Part shown: positions 55,701-61,600 of the stretch, one piece after another
Position numbering within the stretch: the first letter of the stretch is position 1
Layout of the letters: every line of letters begins with the position of its first letter
NCBI RefSeq assembly: GCF_905220415.1
Contig: NC_059537.1
Location: 8,129,622-8,193,621 of the forward strand
Origin: Colias croceus
Lineage: Eukaryota; Arthropoda; Insecta; Lepidoptera; Pieridae
Length of the DNA stretch: 64,000 bases
Reading direction: 5' to 3'
Program-made: the position numbers and the translations under genes
The notes under the pieces: model-generated
What the model saw: only the letters and a program-made list of their open reading frames with translations
What the model was told of the DNA's origin: nothing
Database searches by the model: none

Positions 55701-56981
55701 CAAGCATTTTATTATTAGAACGTAAACAAACGTAGATAACATCAATCAATTTTACCACCACGAAATAGTTCAAAATAATAACGCTTAATTTATAAATTAA
55801 AGGTAAGTTTAATATTAAGCTTTATTATTATTACTTGGGTGTTTCTAAAAAGTGTATTTGCTAATTGCAGGATCGTAAATACTTACAAAAATTCTCTATC
55901 AAATACGATATTTTAAATTCAAATGAGTGTCGTATTGATTTTTGAATTGTATAATAAATAATGGAAATTCTAATAACCAAGAGAGCGAGACGGTTTGGCG
56001 TCGCAAGACCTACGCTTACGTAGCCGTCGGCCCGGGAACGGAGGAGGCCGCGATTTTCGTTCAAGGTCGTTCTTGCACGCGAGCCTCTGCACTAACTACT
56101 TGTTGAATGAGCACCTTCGAAGGCCCAGGACTTGGTCGTGCACGATAGGAATCGGCACAGGAACAGCTGATTCGTTTCTTGAGCGCAACTCACCTGGGGC
56201 TCCCTGCAGGTGTATTCATCGTCATCGGAGAGCGCGTCCATCTCGCAGGCGTGGTGGCGGAGGCCGCGCGCTGGGCGGCGCGCTGTCGCGGACGCGCGCA
56301 CGTGTTCCGCGGCGGTGGCGTGTCGCACCGCACCGCGCCGCTCTGCCTGCGTCCGCCACGGCACTGCCGGACCCCGAGCATCGATCCGCTGCCTCCGTCG
56401 CCACCCCGCTTACGCCCGCCCTTCACGGAGCCCACGTGGTCGCCCGCCTCTCTTTGTTACCGTCCGATAGTGCCTTATCAATCCCCCTCGACCGATATTG
56501 CTAAAGTTGGTTTCGTAATAAATAGTATTCGCTCTGGTCAATGATACGCAACAAAACAGTCTACGAATACTTCTAATATGACAAATGTAGCGCAGGTTTT
56601 CAAATTTTCCGCCAAAGAAAATCGCATCGACTGCGACGGCGCGAACTTATGCAACAGATGTTCCGAGGGCGGGAAATCTGACTTTGACGTGACAGCTCGG
56701 CAGATCGACGCTAACGGATCTAAAAATAAAGTTACGACTGCAGACAGTGCGTAAGAGCAGCGATTATCGTCAGCGCGGCGAGGATCTGACGTAGGTCGCG
56801 CATCGTAGCTTCGCAGTTTACGAGCGTAGTGCCAGGCTTCGACGAGTCGAGTCTGTGGAAGTTCGCAAAGCATGCGTGTTTGGCGTACCTGCTTGACGAG
56901 TGGGAGTAGCGTTCGCTCGACGGAGTGCGTTTTTATTTGCGTGAGATAGACGTCGAAGTCGGGCAAGCCGGCGGCCGCCAT
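7665..56981 (-). CDS. CTNNAL1: alpha-catulin (alpha-catenin/vinculin family), whole gene, 14 coding exons
   Basis: Joining 56889-56981, 48734-48914, 18347-18489, 17064-17273, 14613-14750, 12437-12466, 11359-11616, 10995-11169, 10602-10684, 10077-10355, 9842-10005, 9604-9757, 9308-9514 and 7665-7796 gives an open frame of 748 codons plus stop. All phases agree and all junctions are GT-AG except one GC-AG. Human alpha-catulin is of similar size (about 730 residues). The product is a helical-bundle protein. Family landmarks include residues near 16 reading IKTHSVERTLLPLVKQ, ERTHDFTDSAYTSHEH in exon 7, INLRIYGPQVVTAA in exon 10 and a C-terminal bundle (DSDEQAKIAKSGLEMK, VPTYVQQLQF). Alpha-catulin is known as a cytoplasmic scaffold tied to Rho signalling and the dystrophin complex. 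Alpha-catenin itself is less likely because the motifs fit catulin better. Confidence 0.88.
7797..9307 (-). other. alpha-catulin intron 13 with alternative end
   Basis: AT-rich intron with no further gene. Reading through the exon 13 donor adds eight codons (VIHNLHTK) and TAA at 9281-9283. An intronic AATAAA at 9204-9209 could then end a shorter isoform. Confidence 0.5.
9308..9514 (-). CDS. CTNNAL1: alpha-catulin exon 13
   Basis: Acceptor tgaaaag|GTG, donor AATAAG|GTGATC, phase 0 to 0, residues about 637-705. It encodes VPAGTAKKELLEHLDKVPTY and VQQLQFTVKEPTVG through TKHLMNVISKVV and CFDCANK. This corresponds to the last helices of the C-terminal vinculin/alpha-catenin bundle. Confidence 0.85.
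9604..9757 (-). CDS. CTNNAL1: alpha-catulin exon 12
   Basis: Acceptor aatcttttcag|A, donor TATCAG|GTATAA, entering in phase 2 and leaving in phase 0. It reads AKNMSSMAFAMYQFTKGEGR, then TTQDLFTQAEYFAEEANRLY, and ends VRQFSYQ. The pattern matches the alpha-catenin family segment that carries a short basic-glycine stretch after an aromatic helix. Confidence 0.87.
9842..10005 (-). CDS. CTNNAL1: alpha-catulin exon 11
   Basis: Acceptor ttctttcag|AAA, donor AAGAG|GTATAT, phase 0 to 2. It encodes KHGTTSKPLKAVRLDSDEQA, KIAKSGLEMKMMSSEMDAET and EKWQGADENNDIVK. The A-E-KW-x-NDIV pattern is the C-terminal bundle signature shared by alpha-catenin and catulin. Confidence 0.9.
10077..10355 (-). CDS. CTNNAL1: alpha-catulin exon 10
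   Basis: Acceptor acttcaacag|GTA, donor CCTGGG|GTAAAT, phase 0 to 0, 93 codons. It starts VCKLLRHIAMSETLQVSAKF and contains AEINLRIYGPQVVTAARTLA, ENLDVFVDMWAWLL and DLTDERPDKQQ. The P-Q-V-x-x-A-A-x-x-L-A-x-x-P core is the middle vinculin-family bundle. Confidence 0.9.
10602..10684 (-). CDS. CTNNAL1: alpha-catulin exon 9, followed by a GC-AG intron
   Basis: The acceptor ccacttttccag|CTAG enters in phase 1 (G|CT, Ala), giving ASSCGERESERLHNIASQLH and EQLDHIIE. Phase 0 exit is needed to reach VCKLLRHIA in exon 10. That requires the donor ATCGAG|GCAGGT, which has GC in place of GT. A GT lies four bases further on (GAGGCAG|GTTTTG) but leaves phase 1 and runs into a stop in exon 10. Confidence 0.78.
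10995..11169 (-). CDS. CTNNAL1: alpha-catulin exon 8
   Basis: Acceptor gcaattttag|GAG, donor CACATAG|GTAACC, phase 0 to 1. The product begins EEQGVSGTLAALESACAGAT and ends QARKLASDLAHIG. The segment is alanine-rich, helical and GC-rich. Confidence 0.85.
11359..11616 (-). CDS. CTNNAL1: alpha-catulin exon 7
   Basis: Acceptor gatttttggtag|GCA, donor TCCTTA|GTAAGT, phase 0 to 0, 86 codons. Reads AAQWEAGTALGALRGLSTQV, then LVERTHDFTDSAYTSHEHRQ and ILALAERIAYELERLV. The TxDFTDSAYTSHEHR motif is characteristic of catulins and distinguishes the gene from alpha-catenin. Confidence 0.9.
12437..12466 (-). CDS. CTNNAL1: alpha-catulin exon 6, a 30-nt microexon
   Basis: The sequence TTGCAACCTTTCTCGGACAG plus ten more bases is bounded by a good acceptor (atttttattgtag) and donor (GAACAG|GTATAA). 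It is phase 0 on both sides and encodes LQPFSDSQEQ. Its length is a multiple of three, so it can be skipped without a frameshift. It falls in the variable linker between the N-terminal bundle and exon 7. Confidence 0.65.
12467..14612 (-). other. alpha-catulin intron 5
   Basis: AT-rich intron. It holds a reversed 3' fragment of a CR1-like LINE (13121-13258) and nothing else I can name. Confidence 0.5.
13121..13258 (-). mobile_element. 3'-end fragment of a CR1-like LINE
   Basis: On the - strand this reads GCCTGGAAGAGATCGCTATC, TAGCGATAAGGCCACC, then AT-rich sequence and a (TAAA)n tail at the low-coordinate end. It matches the 3' UTR of the full element at 50044-54674 and keeps its stem-loop (13228-13243). 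It has no coding part. Confidence 0.75.
14613..14750 (-). CDS. CTNNAL1: alpha-catulin exon 5
   Basis: Acceptor tttgttgtag|ACG, donor CAAGAG|GTCTGA, phase 0 to 0, 46 codons. It encodes TCLRHPGSASARENRDTVFC, QMRRAMDLIHYVVRDG and LPGHEEQSQE. The CLRHP-x(6)-ENRDTVF-x(4)-RRA motif is strongly conserved through the alpha-catenin family. Confidence 0.92.
14887..15028. mobile_element. 142-bp element with 14-bp inverted ends (MITE-like)
   Basis: The ends aaagtgaaactttt (14887-14900) and aaaagtttcacttt (15015-15028) are exact reverse complements. Inside, attatcgta and tacgataat (about 14929-14949) form a second hairpin. The termini resemble those of the element at 721-910. It lies in catulin intron 4. 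Confidence 0.5.
15029..17063 (-). other. alpha-catulin intron 4, remainder
   Basis: No exon or clear repeat. A - strand ORF of 75 codons at 16451-16678 ends with a hydrophobic stretch, but has no splice context or recognisable family. Confidence 0.4.
17064..17273 (-). CDS. CTNNAL1: alpha-catulin exon 4
   Basis: Acceptor atatgggcag|GTG, donor TCAAAG|GTATGT, phase 0 to 0, 70 codons. Reads VARSLDRLESVSNFAEFVRA, FTEFGGSMVELARLTAERRA, DLRDERRRAQVAAARNVLER and STLMLLTSSK. The RDERRRAQ-x-AAAR-x-LER core matches the N-terminal bundle of alpha-catenin and catulin. Confidence 0.92.
18347..18489 (-). CDS. CTNNAL1: alpha-catulin exon 3
   Basis: Acceptor tttgtaaccag|GT, donor GATAAG|GTTAGG, phase 1 to 0. 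It completes Gly and reads RAIERVCTGSDGTGMVTAAR, GLLAAVTRVLLLADMVVVRQ and LLLAKDK. The MV-x-AAR-x-LL-x-x-VTR-x-LLLAD block is the family's best conserved N-terminal motif. It follows the 29.8-kb intron 2. Confidence 0.92.
18490..23395 (-). other. alpha-catulin intron 2, first part
   Basis: AT-rich intron without supported genes. Two copies of acatttaaataaaaataa in neighbouring intron 3 (18046 and 18074) are a small direct duplication. ORFs at 21567-21749 and 21944-22183 have no recognisable domain. Confidence 0.4.
23396..23874 (+). mobile_element. SINE-like dispersed repeat with (CAGA)n
   Basis: It starts actagcttccgcccgcgact and carries a (CAGA)n run at about 23731-23751 and an AT-rich end. 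The opening ACTAGCT..GCCCGCG motif recurs in this window at 25643, 31988, 32060 and 33799 and is typical of lepidopteran SINE or LINE 3'-derived repeats. No coding capacity was seen. Confidence 0.65.
24111..24495 (+). mobile_element. 385-bp PIF/Harbinger-like element, internally deleted
   Basis: Perfect 17-bp inverted ends: aaggcccttctcccatt (24111-24127) and aatgggagaagggcctt (24479-24495). Inside, the + strand around 24261 reads MSSDSSDDVK, and after a stop DDKNYLSFFRRDTRE. The D-D-x-x-[YF]-x-x-[YF]-FR pattern resembles the N-terminal part of Harbinger-type transposases. This suggests a non-autonomous derivative of a coding transposon. The superfamily call is inference. Confidence 0.55.
24496..25642 (-). 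other. alpha-catulin intron 2 segment with a GC-rich patch
   Basis: Mostly AT-rich. About 24881-24955 (caggggcaggtcgggtggga onward) is abruptly GC-rich, with GGGTGG facing CCACCC. It is preceded by a 14-bp palindrome (tcggtaattaccga, near 24850). I see no frame or splice sites that make it an exon. Confidence 0.35.
25643..25874 (+). mobile_element. SINE-like repeat copy
   Basis: It begins actaggtttctgcccgcggc and contains gttcccgtgggattttcggg, (CAGA)n at about 25821-25836 and an end ttataatattatataggtag. It is the same family as 32060-32277. Confidence 0.7.
25875..31987 (-). other. alpha-catulin intron 2 segment
   Basis: No supported gene. It contains two adjacent hairpins (28621-28651, 28653-28692), a short hairpin ggtaaaacc/ggttttacc near 26809, and a degenerate direct repeat (30237-30288 and 30475-30513). 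A compositionally distinct stretch lies at about 31141-31400. ORFs at 26585-26908 and 27200-27854 look like chance frames. Confidence 0.4.
28621..28692. repeat. Two adjacent inverted repeats
   Basis: Arms tataggtacgt (28621-28631) and acgtacctata (28641-28651) pair perfectly across a 9-base loop. Immediately after, gaaaaaagaaaagattgt (28653-28670) pairs with acaatcttttcttttttttc across one base. Confidence 0.6.
31988..32463 (+). mobile_element. SINE-like repeat interrupted by a younger one
   Basis: The outer element starts actagctgtgcttcgcggtt, runs to 32059, is split by the copy at 32060-32277, and resumes atagccttccttgac to its end near 32463 (cagcattataatattaagta). Its 3' half carries a 60-bp tandem duplication (ggaccataccagttgttcct at 32321 and again at 32381). 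Confidence 0.7.
32060..32277 (+). mobile_element. Nested SINE-like repeat with 7-bp target-site duplication
   Basis: It starts actagctttccacccgcggc and carries (CAGA)n at about 32232-32247. It is flanked by atagcct on both sides (32053-32059 and 32278-32284), the expected mark of insertion into the outer element. Confidence 0.75.
32464..33798 (-). other. alpha-catulin intron 2 segment
   Basis: AT-rich; nothing recognised. Confidence 0.4.
33799..33968 (+). mobile_element. Short degenerate SINE-like repeat
   Basis: It opens actagctttccagccgcc, keeps cccatcaaaatcagttgcgt and cagacacacat, and ends aagcgactttgttttatagt. The target-priming and dinucleotide regions resemble the other copies, but the body is shorter. 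Confidence 0.5.
33969..35347 (-). other. alpha-catulin intron 2 segment
   Basis: AT-rich; nothing recognised. Confidence 0.4.
35348..35606. mobile_element. Inverted-repeat element with AACCGACTTCAAA ends
   Basis: The left end ttaaccgacttcaaa and the right end tttgaagtcggttgttttta are inverted relative to each other. Between them are a T-rich run and cgattactccgaggtttctg. Elements with these ends are frequent in lepidopteran genomes. It has no coding capacity; the class is uncertain. Confidence 0.65.
35607..44261 (-). other. alpha-catulin intron 2 segment, repeat-poor
   Basis: No supported gene and few recognisable repeats. Stretches of more balanced composition stand out at about 36920-37060, 37610-37740, 41455-41720 and 42060-42260; these may be conserved regulatory DNA, but that cannot be judged from one genome. 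A TATATAAA (43975-43982) lies 49 bases before a perfect donor CAG|GTAAGT (44031). Confidence 0.35.
40611..40651. repeat. Bulged hairpin
   Basis: The inner stem aggcacgt/acgtgcct (40617-40624, 40633-40640) has an 8-base loop. The outer stem aataac/gttatt is continuous on the left and separated by five bases on the right. Confidence 0.45.
44262..44339 (+). repeat. Short dispersed repeat flanked by an 11-bp direct repeat
   Basis: It begins ctagtataataggtcattgg, the same 20-mer as at 609-628, and ends with ctagtataata again (44329-44339). Confidence 0.45.
44340..48733 (-). other. alpha-catulin intron 2, last part
   Basis: No supported gene. About 46110-46380 is less AT-rich than its surroundings. 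Confidence 0.4.
48734..48914 (-). CDS. CTNNAL1: alpha-catulin exon 2
   Basis: Acceptor tatatgtaacag|ATC, donor GCTGCAG|GTACGC, phase 0 to 1. It encodes ISSLVATRGEAAAGGAAVQR, VGAAVACAVERFVAVGETIA and DDNPDVRHSMVLACKEARAA. It joins LVKQ of exon 1, restoring the family order LLPLV-x-Q-[IV]-x-x-L. It is a GC-rich island between two very large introns. Confidence 0.9.
48948..49110. repeat. GC-rich repeat with 12-bp inverted repeats beside exon 2
   Basis: It begins gacgtgtggcactcggggac. The core is bracketed by aagctattgcat (48976-48987) and atgcaatagctt (49095-49106). The interior (cacctccgcccgtcggagtg, gcgtgaggtttttcgttacg) is unlike the surrounding AT-rich intron. Its style matches a repeat I have seen widely in lepidopteran sequence. 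It sits about 35 bases upstream of the catulin exon 2 acceptor on the - strand. Confidence 0.55.
49111..50043 (-). other. alpha-catulin intron 1, stretch before the LINE ORFs
   Basis: AT-rich. The 5' UTR of the LINE must start somewhere here, but its boundary is not visible. Confidence 0.35.
50044..50796 (+). CDS. LINE ORF1 protein (nucleic-acid-binding, L1-like)
   Basis: The product has 250 residues, starting MESVKHSMAEMAALFNEKMA. The N-terminus is predicted coiled coil (roughly residues 5-35 and 55-85). A central domain starting RRKMLLIHGVPEA and continuing CHRLG, PRPIIIKFKD and DGHIIVQTTDGTRHKV resembles the RRM-like plus C-terminal domains of LINE ORF1 proteins, which bind element RNA and chaperone reverse transcription. 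The C-terminus is Ser/Gly-rich, then basic (SRPKRFGRVK). The frame is open further upstream to about 49927, but the ATG at 50044 starts the charged, family-like sequence. No zinc knuckles are seen. Confidence 0.8.
   Translation: MESVKHSMAEMAALFNEKMAEFQRELQNVNSTNNPQPASASPTSRLAAEFNSFRSFVLSSLHTLQSQIEFLSNQYIKWEMRSRRKMLLIHGVPEAVKENPSSLVSKVVTDHLKVPHFQQEAISRCHRLGAVKSDKPRPIIIKFKDVSVRDTIWFSKTSLKGSGYTLSEFLIKERHDVFISARSRFGVSNCWTRDGHIIVQTTDGTRHKVTMMAELDGIPSAAGGSSGSASTSTNSKQMPNSRPKRFGRVK
51365..54310 (+). CDS. LINE ORF2: AP-type endonuclease plus reverse transcriptase
   Basis: 981 codons. The endonuclease domain (about 48-265) carries HINAQS (Asn53), ISESWL (Glu80), MGDFNT (Asp188, Asn190), LLDLII and a terminal FHD (His256-Asp257), the catalytic set of apurinic-type LINE endonucleases that nick the target. 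The reverse transcriptase (about 500-770) shows RPIAILPFLSKVLERL, FQSGFRPGHSTTTAL, LLDFSNAFNTVDHD (Asp612), GVPQGGVLSPLLF and MYADDFQLY (Asp700-Asp701). The C-terminal domain ends with RAIQLWNALPESIRRAQTL, a motif common in CR1/Jockey-type ORF2 proteins. No RNase H domain. No stop or frameshift is visible and all key residues are present, so it could be functional. Confidence 0.92.
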   Translation: MALNDSTESEAFFSLSSNGSESDSFNSLTSSSSPYISSLFSNQPNNFNVIHINAQSIPAHYPDLLATFDSHPVHAILISESWLKPCLPSSSYSLPGFQLIRNDRMGRTGGGVAIYLRSHIPYTIVSSSPQPPPSDAAEHLLVEITSSNSKILLGVFYSPNLSVNYFQSFDQILESFSPLYNHIIFMGDFNTCLLKGDHRTNKLINLVDSYNLKILPLQATHSSPNCTPSLLDLIIVSSPTHVAEHGQCSADMFSFHDLIFLSYKLKLPKSKPKIILQRNFGKINAERLCEDAINMDWSVVSSAETINDKVSLFNSLILQLYDSHAPMRPVKLKHLPAPWMTDNLKSLLRKKARAKTKLKLSNSDINREKFNRIRNRCNTLCRDAQRLYISKSVDNGDPSKTWKFLRSLGIGRSQHNPCLNSTQANVLNSHFSNPHSDFHPTLKSYTLSYLNNLPHPSFPPFVFNRFTECSVKKSILSITSKAVGSDCIGRNMIIPILSIIIPTITHILNFSIASGIFPDDWKSAHIIPLPKIPNPSTTSDYRPIAILPFLSKVLERLVQEQLSIFLNSNNLLNPFQSGFRPGHSTTTALIKITDDIRRGFDNKQLTILTLLDFSNAFNTVDHDILLALLRSLNLSASAIDWVHSYLRGRRQRIQIEEISSSWCNVTAGVPQGGVLSPLLFSIFINTISKNIESPYHMYADDFQLYKHASLLELPEAIFQVNADLATIVSWSKHYGLTVNPIKTKAIIFGSRQLVSKIDWADLPSIVVDGVSIPYSTQVKNLGLILDPTFSWDEQIKQVRKKVFSSAFSLRRLRNFLPIATKIALAHSLLLPLLDFADSSYPDLHEYQLDTLEKLQNFCIRFIYGLRKFDHISEFRTKLNWLPVRFRRNTHILHLLYCILFHPKTPSYLKNNFNYLSSTHTLTLRSSNLLLLCTPVHRSNFYDNSFTVRAIQLWNALPESIRRAQTLCSFKSLLKAHYLAMQ
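54555..54570 (+). other. Stem-loop in the LINE 3' UTR
   Basis: attgct-gtgt-agcaat lies inside gaagagattgctgtgtagca. The same stem with a compensatory base-pair change occurs in the fragments at 13228-13243 and 63337-63352. Confidence 0.65.
54675..56193 (-). other. alpha-catulin intron 1, 5' part
   Basis: AT-rich until about 55980, then increasingly GC-rich toward the candidate alternative first exon. There is no supported gene on the + strand; its long ORFs here are products of GC-rich DNA. Confidence 0.4.
56194..56241 (-). CDS. CTNNAL1: Candidate alternative first coding exon of alpha-catulin
   Basis: On the - strand a start codon in fair context (TGCGAGATGG) opens MDALSDDDEYTCREPQ and ends in phase 0 at a perfect donor CAG|GTGAGT (GT at 56192-56193). 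Upstream (56242-56440) is a GC-rich, CpG-dense stretch suitable for a promoter and 5' UTR. Exon 2 of catulin accepts phase 0, so this exon could replace exon 1. It would give an isoform lacking the IKTHSVERTLLPLVKQ helix. No sequence homology supports it. It could also be the first exon of another gene or be non-functional. Confidence 0.45.
56889..56981 (-). CDS. CTNNAL1: alpha-catulin exon 1 (start codon exon)
   Basis: ATG at 56979-56981 in the context CAGCCATGG. Reads MAAAGLPDFDVYLTQIKTHS then VERTLLPLVKQ, donor AAGCAG|GTACGC, phase 0. The IKT-x-SVE-x-TLLPLV motif is the shared beginning of alpha-catenin and catulin, which fixes frame and start. Further bases inside the intron remain open but are not coding. 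Confidence 0.92.
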
Positions 56982-57110
56982 GGCTGGCGCGGGCGCGACT
57001 GCGCGGGCGCGCGGCGGCCATTGGTCGCGACACGCGCCCGCCGCTCACCGCGCGCCGCGCGCCGCGCGCCGCAAACACGACGCGCGGCTATGGGATTGCG
57101 TGTTCACACA
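56982..57110 (-). promoter_or_regulatory. GC-rich 5' region of alpha-catulin
   Basis: Very GC-rich, CpG-dense sequence (gcgggcgcgcggcggccatt and similar) lies directly upstream of the start codon and drops sharply to AT-rich DNA near 57120. No TATA box is placed for the - strand. It probably includes the 5' UTR and core promoter. Confidence 0.45.
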
Positions 57111-58200
57111 TACTCTTGCGGGGATATAAAACTTTTCCAGCTTTGCGTGTTATGTTTTGATTGAGAATGCCAATTATAAACGCAAACGTAGGTATTTTTG
57201 TTACATTATAACGCTTTATTTTCATGGGCCATTAGTCGATGCCGGCGTTACCGGGAAATATACTATGTTTACTAATTATGATAAGGTGGGAATGTGAAGG
57301 AAATGAAACTCCATTTTCTGAATAAAATTTATTAATCACATATATATCTTACACTTAGATACAATTATTTATCAATAATTCCTTACAATAATCATTGGCA
57401 CATTATCACAAAACTTGTCAATGATCAGCTAAAAATATTAAGTACAGATATAATATGAGATAGTAAGAGTGAAATTAAATAGGAGGAAACAGTATTTTTA
57501 ATCACTCTTGTTAACTTAAATGTCAATTACCTTTAGGCAATAATTTGATTTTTTGAATAATTTGAAACATGAAAATTTCACATTTAAAATAATATTCACT
57601 TTTTATTTATATGGTCATACGAACGGAGTAATCACAGAAAAACAAACACTCCCAAAATATTACAAATTTCGACCAAATACATAATATAAGTATATTATAT
57701 CCTTGAAAAATAAATTGATGAAGGTACAGTAAGAAAGACATAATATAATAATTATTATTATCTTCAGACTTCAACCACTATTTGAAAATACATACTCAAA
57801 ATCTTAATGCTAATCAACTCATAGTGATTTTTTTAATAGCTATTCTTACAATTAAAAGTATACTTTGGTAATCAATTATAAATTAAATTAATATAAACAT
57901 TTTATTAATATAATATTATGTACTTATAATTTATATTCAAAAACATTTTTTTATTCGAATATTTTATTTTAGTGCTTGTTACAAATTGATTTATTTTTTT
58001 AAGTATTTCAATCGACGGTTAGTTCAATTTTATATAGTTTACCATTACAACTCCTTTTTTATATTAAAACCAATTTTGTAAAATACACAAAAAGATCTAA
58101 AACATGTGTTATGTATCTAGCATTATTTAGGATCCTAGAACATATCTACAACAGGACGGCTTTTGCATATCAATCCTACCACTAAACTACAAATTATTAG
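57111..58200. other. Intergenic DNA between catulin and the IQ-motif gene
   Basis: AT-rich, no ORF of note. Catulin regulatory sequence and the downstream end of the neighbouring - strand gene share this short interval. Confidence 0.4.
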
Positions 58201-58206
58201 TTTATT
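58201..58206 (-). terminator. Candidate polyadenylation signal of the IQ-motif gene
   Basis: AATAAA on the - strand about 50 bases after the stop at 58259-58261. Confidence 0.45.
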
Positions 58207-58258
58207 TCTGACAATATTTATTTCTCTATACTTATATGTTTAATATGGAATGTATTGC

Positions 58259-58607
58259 TTAGTTATAATAGACTCCCATACTAATTTGAGGTCGTCGTTT
58301 ATTATAAAGTTCCTTAGAGCTATTGCTATCCTGGGAACTATCGGAGAGCCAAGGACTTTGTCCTGGGGAAGTTTTGACTTTCCGCTTTCTCAGACTTTCC
58401 GTTGGACCTACGGTGGGTCTCAATAATTGTTTAAAACGAAAAGGTCCATAGTCATCGTCCGAACTAAACATGGGTTTTGCGAGCATTTCTGGCGAGTTCC
58501 TTAGGATTTTCCTCAAATCGGATTCGGGGTCGTAAGCCGGGCTGTACACGGGGCGCGGTGGCGGGTCGGACTTTTGGGACTTTTTCACTAGTTCTATTAT
58601 TTTGTTG
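58259..58607 (-). CDS. IQ-motif gene, terminal exon
   Basis: The acceptor ttatgtttccag|C completes Ser. Reads NKIIELVKKSQKSDPPPRPV, YSPAYDPESDLRKILRNSPE, FSSDDDYGPFRFKQLLRPTV and ESLRKRK, then a Ser-rich end (DSSQDSNSSKELYNKRR) and stop TAA at 58259-58261. Confidence 0.8.
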
Positions 58608-61600
58608 CTGGAAACATAAAGATATAGGATTAGTAAAAAAATTGCATTAAGAGGCGATATACTACAAAATAATGATTATTAAACAACTATTTGTTTAATA
58701 TTATGTCTTTAAATGATTTAGAATACATAAAATAGAATATCATTACACTTGAAAGCTATTCCATTTTACAGAAAATCTTATTTTTACAAAAATATCCCGC
58801 AAAGGTATATCTAGTATTTTTACAAGAAGTAATCAATTTGAAACTTAAGACTTAGAGAAATTAATAATTAACAATGTCTTCAGATCTTTAAAAGATAATA
58901 TTTCAGTAAATGCCTTTGTTGGAAAATACTATGAGATGTTAAAACATTACAGAAACGCCACCTGCCCTACTTTCTTGTAATTTATGCGTGAGCTTTAGAG
59001 CTCCAGAGAAAAGTGTCGAAAGGTTGACGTAATTACATTATATAAGAGTAACTTTCTCATTTTAAAAAATATAACTCAATTTTATAGCACTCTAAAATAT
59101 CTTAAGATTAGAATTTAAAAGTTACGAACTCCAATTCCACTGCGAATTCCAAGTGAAAAGCAGAAATTCGTCTAAAAAAATTGTAATAATTAAAAATACA
59201 TCTGGGAATATGAGATGCGAGAAGGGATGTCTACATTAAACGCATTTGAGTTTGAGTTTACTAGTTAATATGGCTAATGCTATTATACCCAAATGAGGCA
59301 ACAAAAAAATGACCTTATTTATATTAATAAAAAAGCATACCCTTGCAATATTTCCTCACTGTATGCGTGCGAAAGAACAAACACAAATTAATATTACGGC
59401 CAATAGAATTTTATTTCGCTTTCAGCGTCATACCTGACTAGACCTCCACACTGCCTGTTGCAAGGCAGATTTTGCCAATTCTGGTTGTTTTGGAGCGGCT
59501 TTTCACCATAACTTTGGTTTGAGGATCTGTTTTGTTAAAACAAACATCTATAAGACACTTAGCAATCTACTATATACATATATTTTAATGGGGAATGATG
59601 ACTGGAACAAATATTATAATACAGATGAATACCGCCCGCTGGATTTGGAAACTATTTTTCTAATGTGGTCTCAAGGGGTAGGCATTGAAGATTGTATTAT
59701 ATTGAAAGGAAAAGGAGAAAGCCTTGGATATATCACTAACGACGTTGAATTGGATACATAGTTTAAGAAATTATTGGTATGATAAATATCGATACTCTAC
59801 CTTCATTAAAAGGAAATAACTATTATTTACCATCACTATTTTTTACTATTGAGATATCGTGTCATGATTAATACAAACCTTTGATTTCTAAAAAGTTCCT
59901 GATTGTTATTATCATCATATAAATCGTTATTCCATGGAATACCGGGACTTACTAAAAATTCTGGCGACGGACTGCTCCAATGTAAAGACAGCATAAACAA
60001 AATGATATAGAAATTAATTAAATATAGAGATAAAATTGTTCCATAGTGAATAGGTTCAATAGATTTCAAATTTTAAATACTTTATACACAAGAATTGTAA
60101 TGAACTTGCTGGATCGATGCACTTTTCGAGATCATTATCCATACATTCTTTCAAACTTTCTCGTTTATAATATTTGTAGGATAGTAGGATATGGCATAGG
60201 TATCTAGTATCTACGCTAAATTTCCCCACTTAAAAAAAGAAAGGATGGTAATATGAACGATATTCACAAGAAAATTATCTTATTATTCTTTCAGAGATAT
60301 TTATTAGTCATTTTCTCACCTGGATAATCTACTAGCTTCTGCTTCTATTTTGGAAGGTTGTCCTCTTATAATTGCTGGCACCAGAGTAAAGCCGGGCGGT
60401 GCTCGGTACTCTTCGGGAGGCTTGCTGACTTCATTCAAACGAATCCCGGATTTGTTACGACGGAGATTTTTGTGAATCTCCTGGTTTGTGTTGTGAACCT
60501 GAAAGTGAAAAAATTGACACGGTTAAAATCGAAAAACAGAATTAAAAAAAAATTAATCAATCAAACATTATATAAAAAGCTTCAGAGTTTCTGTCTAAGA
60601 TAAACAATTTATTTAGGGTAATGCAGAGTGATTTGCGTTACACAATGAAAAGGAAAGATTAAGACGCTCCTTTGTTATTTAGAACAATATATTCTGAGAG
60701 GAACCATCACATCACAAGCCAAAGAATGACTCAGCTAATTCAGTACCTATTAGACTGCGTTCTCCGAGCGAGATGAGCAAAGCGCCGAAGCTGAAGCAGG
60801 CATTCAAATGAGTCTATTGTAGCATCAATTATATGCCGCTCTGCTGGGATAATGTCTCGACTAGATTTGCCATATTTTTTTTTATATTCTAGTAATTTGC
60901 CAAGTAAGTTTGAAAAGTGATATCACACATTTTTGTGGTGTTATCAGAACCTATTAATTATTACAAAACAGTATTGCATAACTGCCGTGGAAATATTATT
61001 AAAATTATTATTATGTTCTTTGTAACTAAACATAATGTCATGATATGTAAAGATGTATCTATCTGTAAGGATTATTAATATGTGCCAATAAACGATTACC
61101 TATTAATTAAGTGCAGTCTTCATGAAAATATCTAATGATGCCAGTTTAGTGACAGTTACATATAAAAATATAAATATAAATTATTTATTTCTTCCTTTTA
61201 CAATAGGTCCTTAACTTATTTGTGATTGGAACACTCCTAGTAAGCAAATAAATGCTTGTGTCAGGAGGTTCCGCTCTTCCTTAACACTATTAGACACAGA
61301 AACAGAAATAAAACAGAAATAAAAAATGTAATGAAAGTCTTGAGTCGGAAAGGCAATGTTGAGGAGGCAGATAGATAGGTACATATAGGAGTAGGTAATA
61401 GAAGGATGGTGATTGCTATACAGAAGGAGATGGGAGTTACATTATTATTGTGGACGGTGGTTGGCTGTTAAGGCAGTATTACGGTGGACAGTGGTTATCT
61501 ATTAATAACTCAGGCCCCGGAACCACAGACACAATAGAAAATCTATTGTGTCTGGGACCGATCGGGCCGCTCGGGGCTCAATGGGAAGCAACATACCCGT

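Noticed and set aside
55995..56544. Long + strand ORFs (up to 169 codons) over the GC-rich block
   Set aside because: Arg/Pro/Ala-rich translations from CpG-dense DNA with no domain. The - strand has a start, acidic leader and perfect donor in the same place.
56818..57164. ORFs on both strands in the catulin 5' region
   Set aside because: Arg/Ala-rich shadows of exon 1 and of the CpG-dense promoter.
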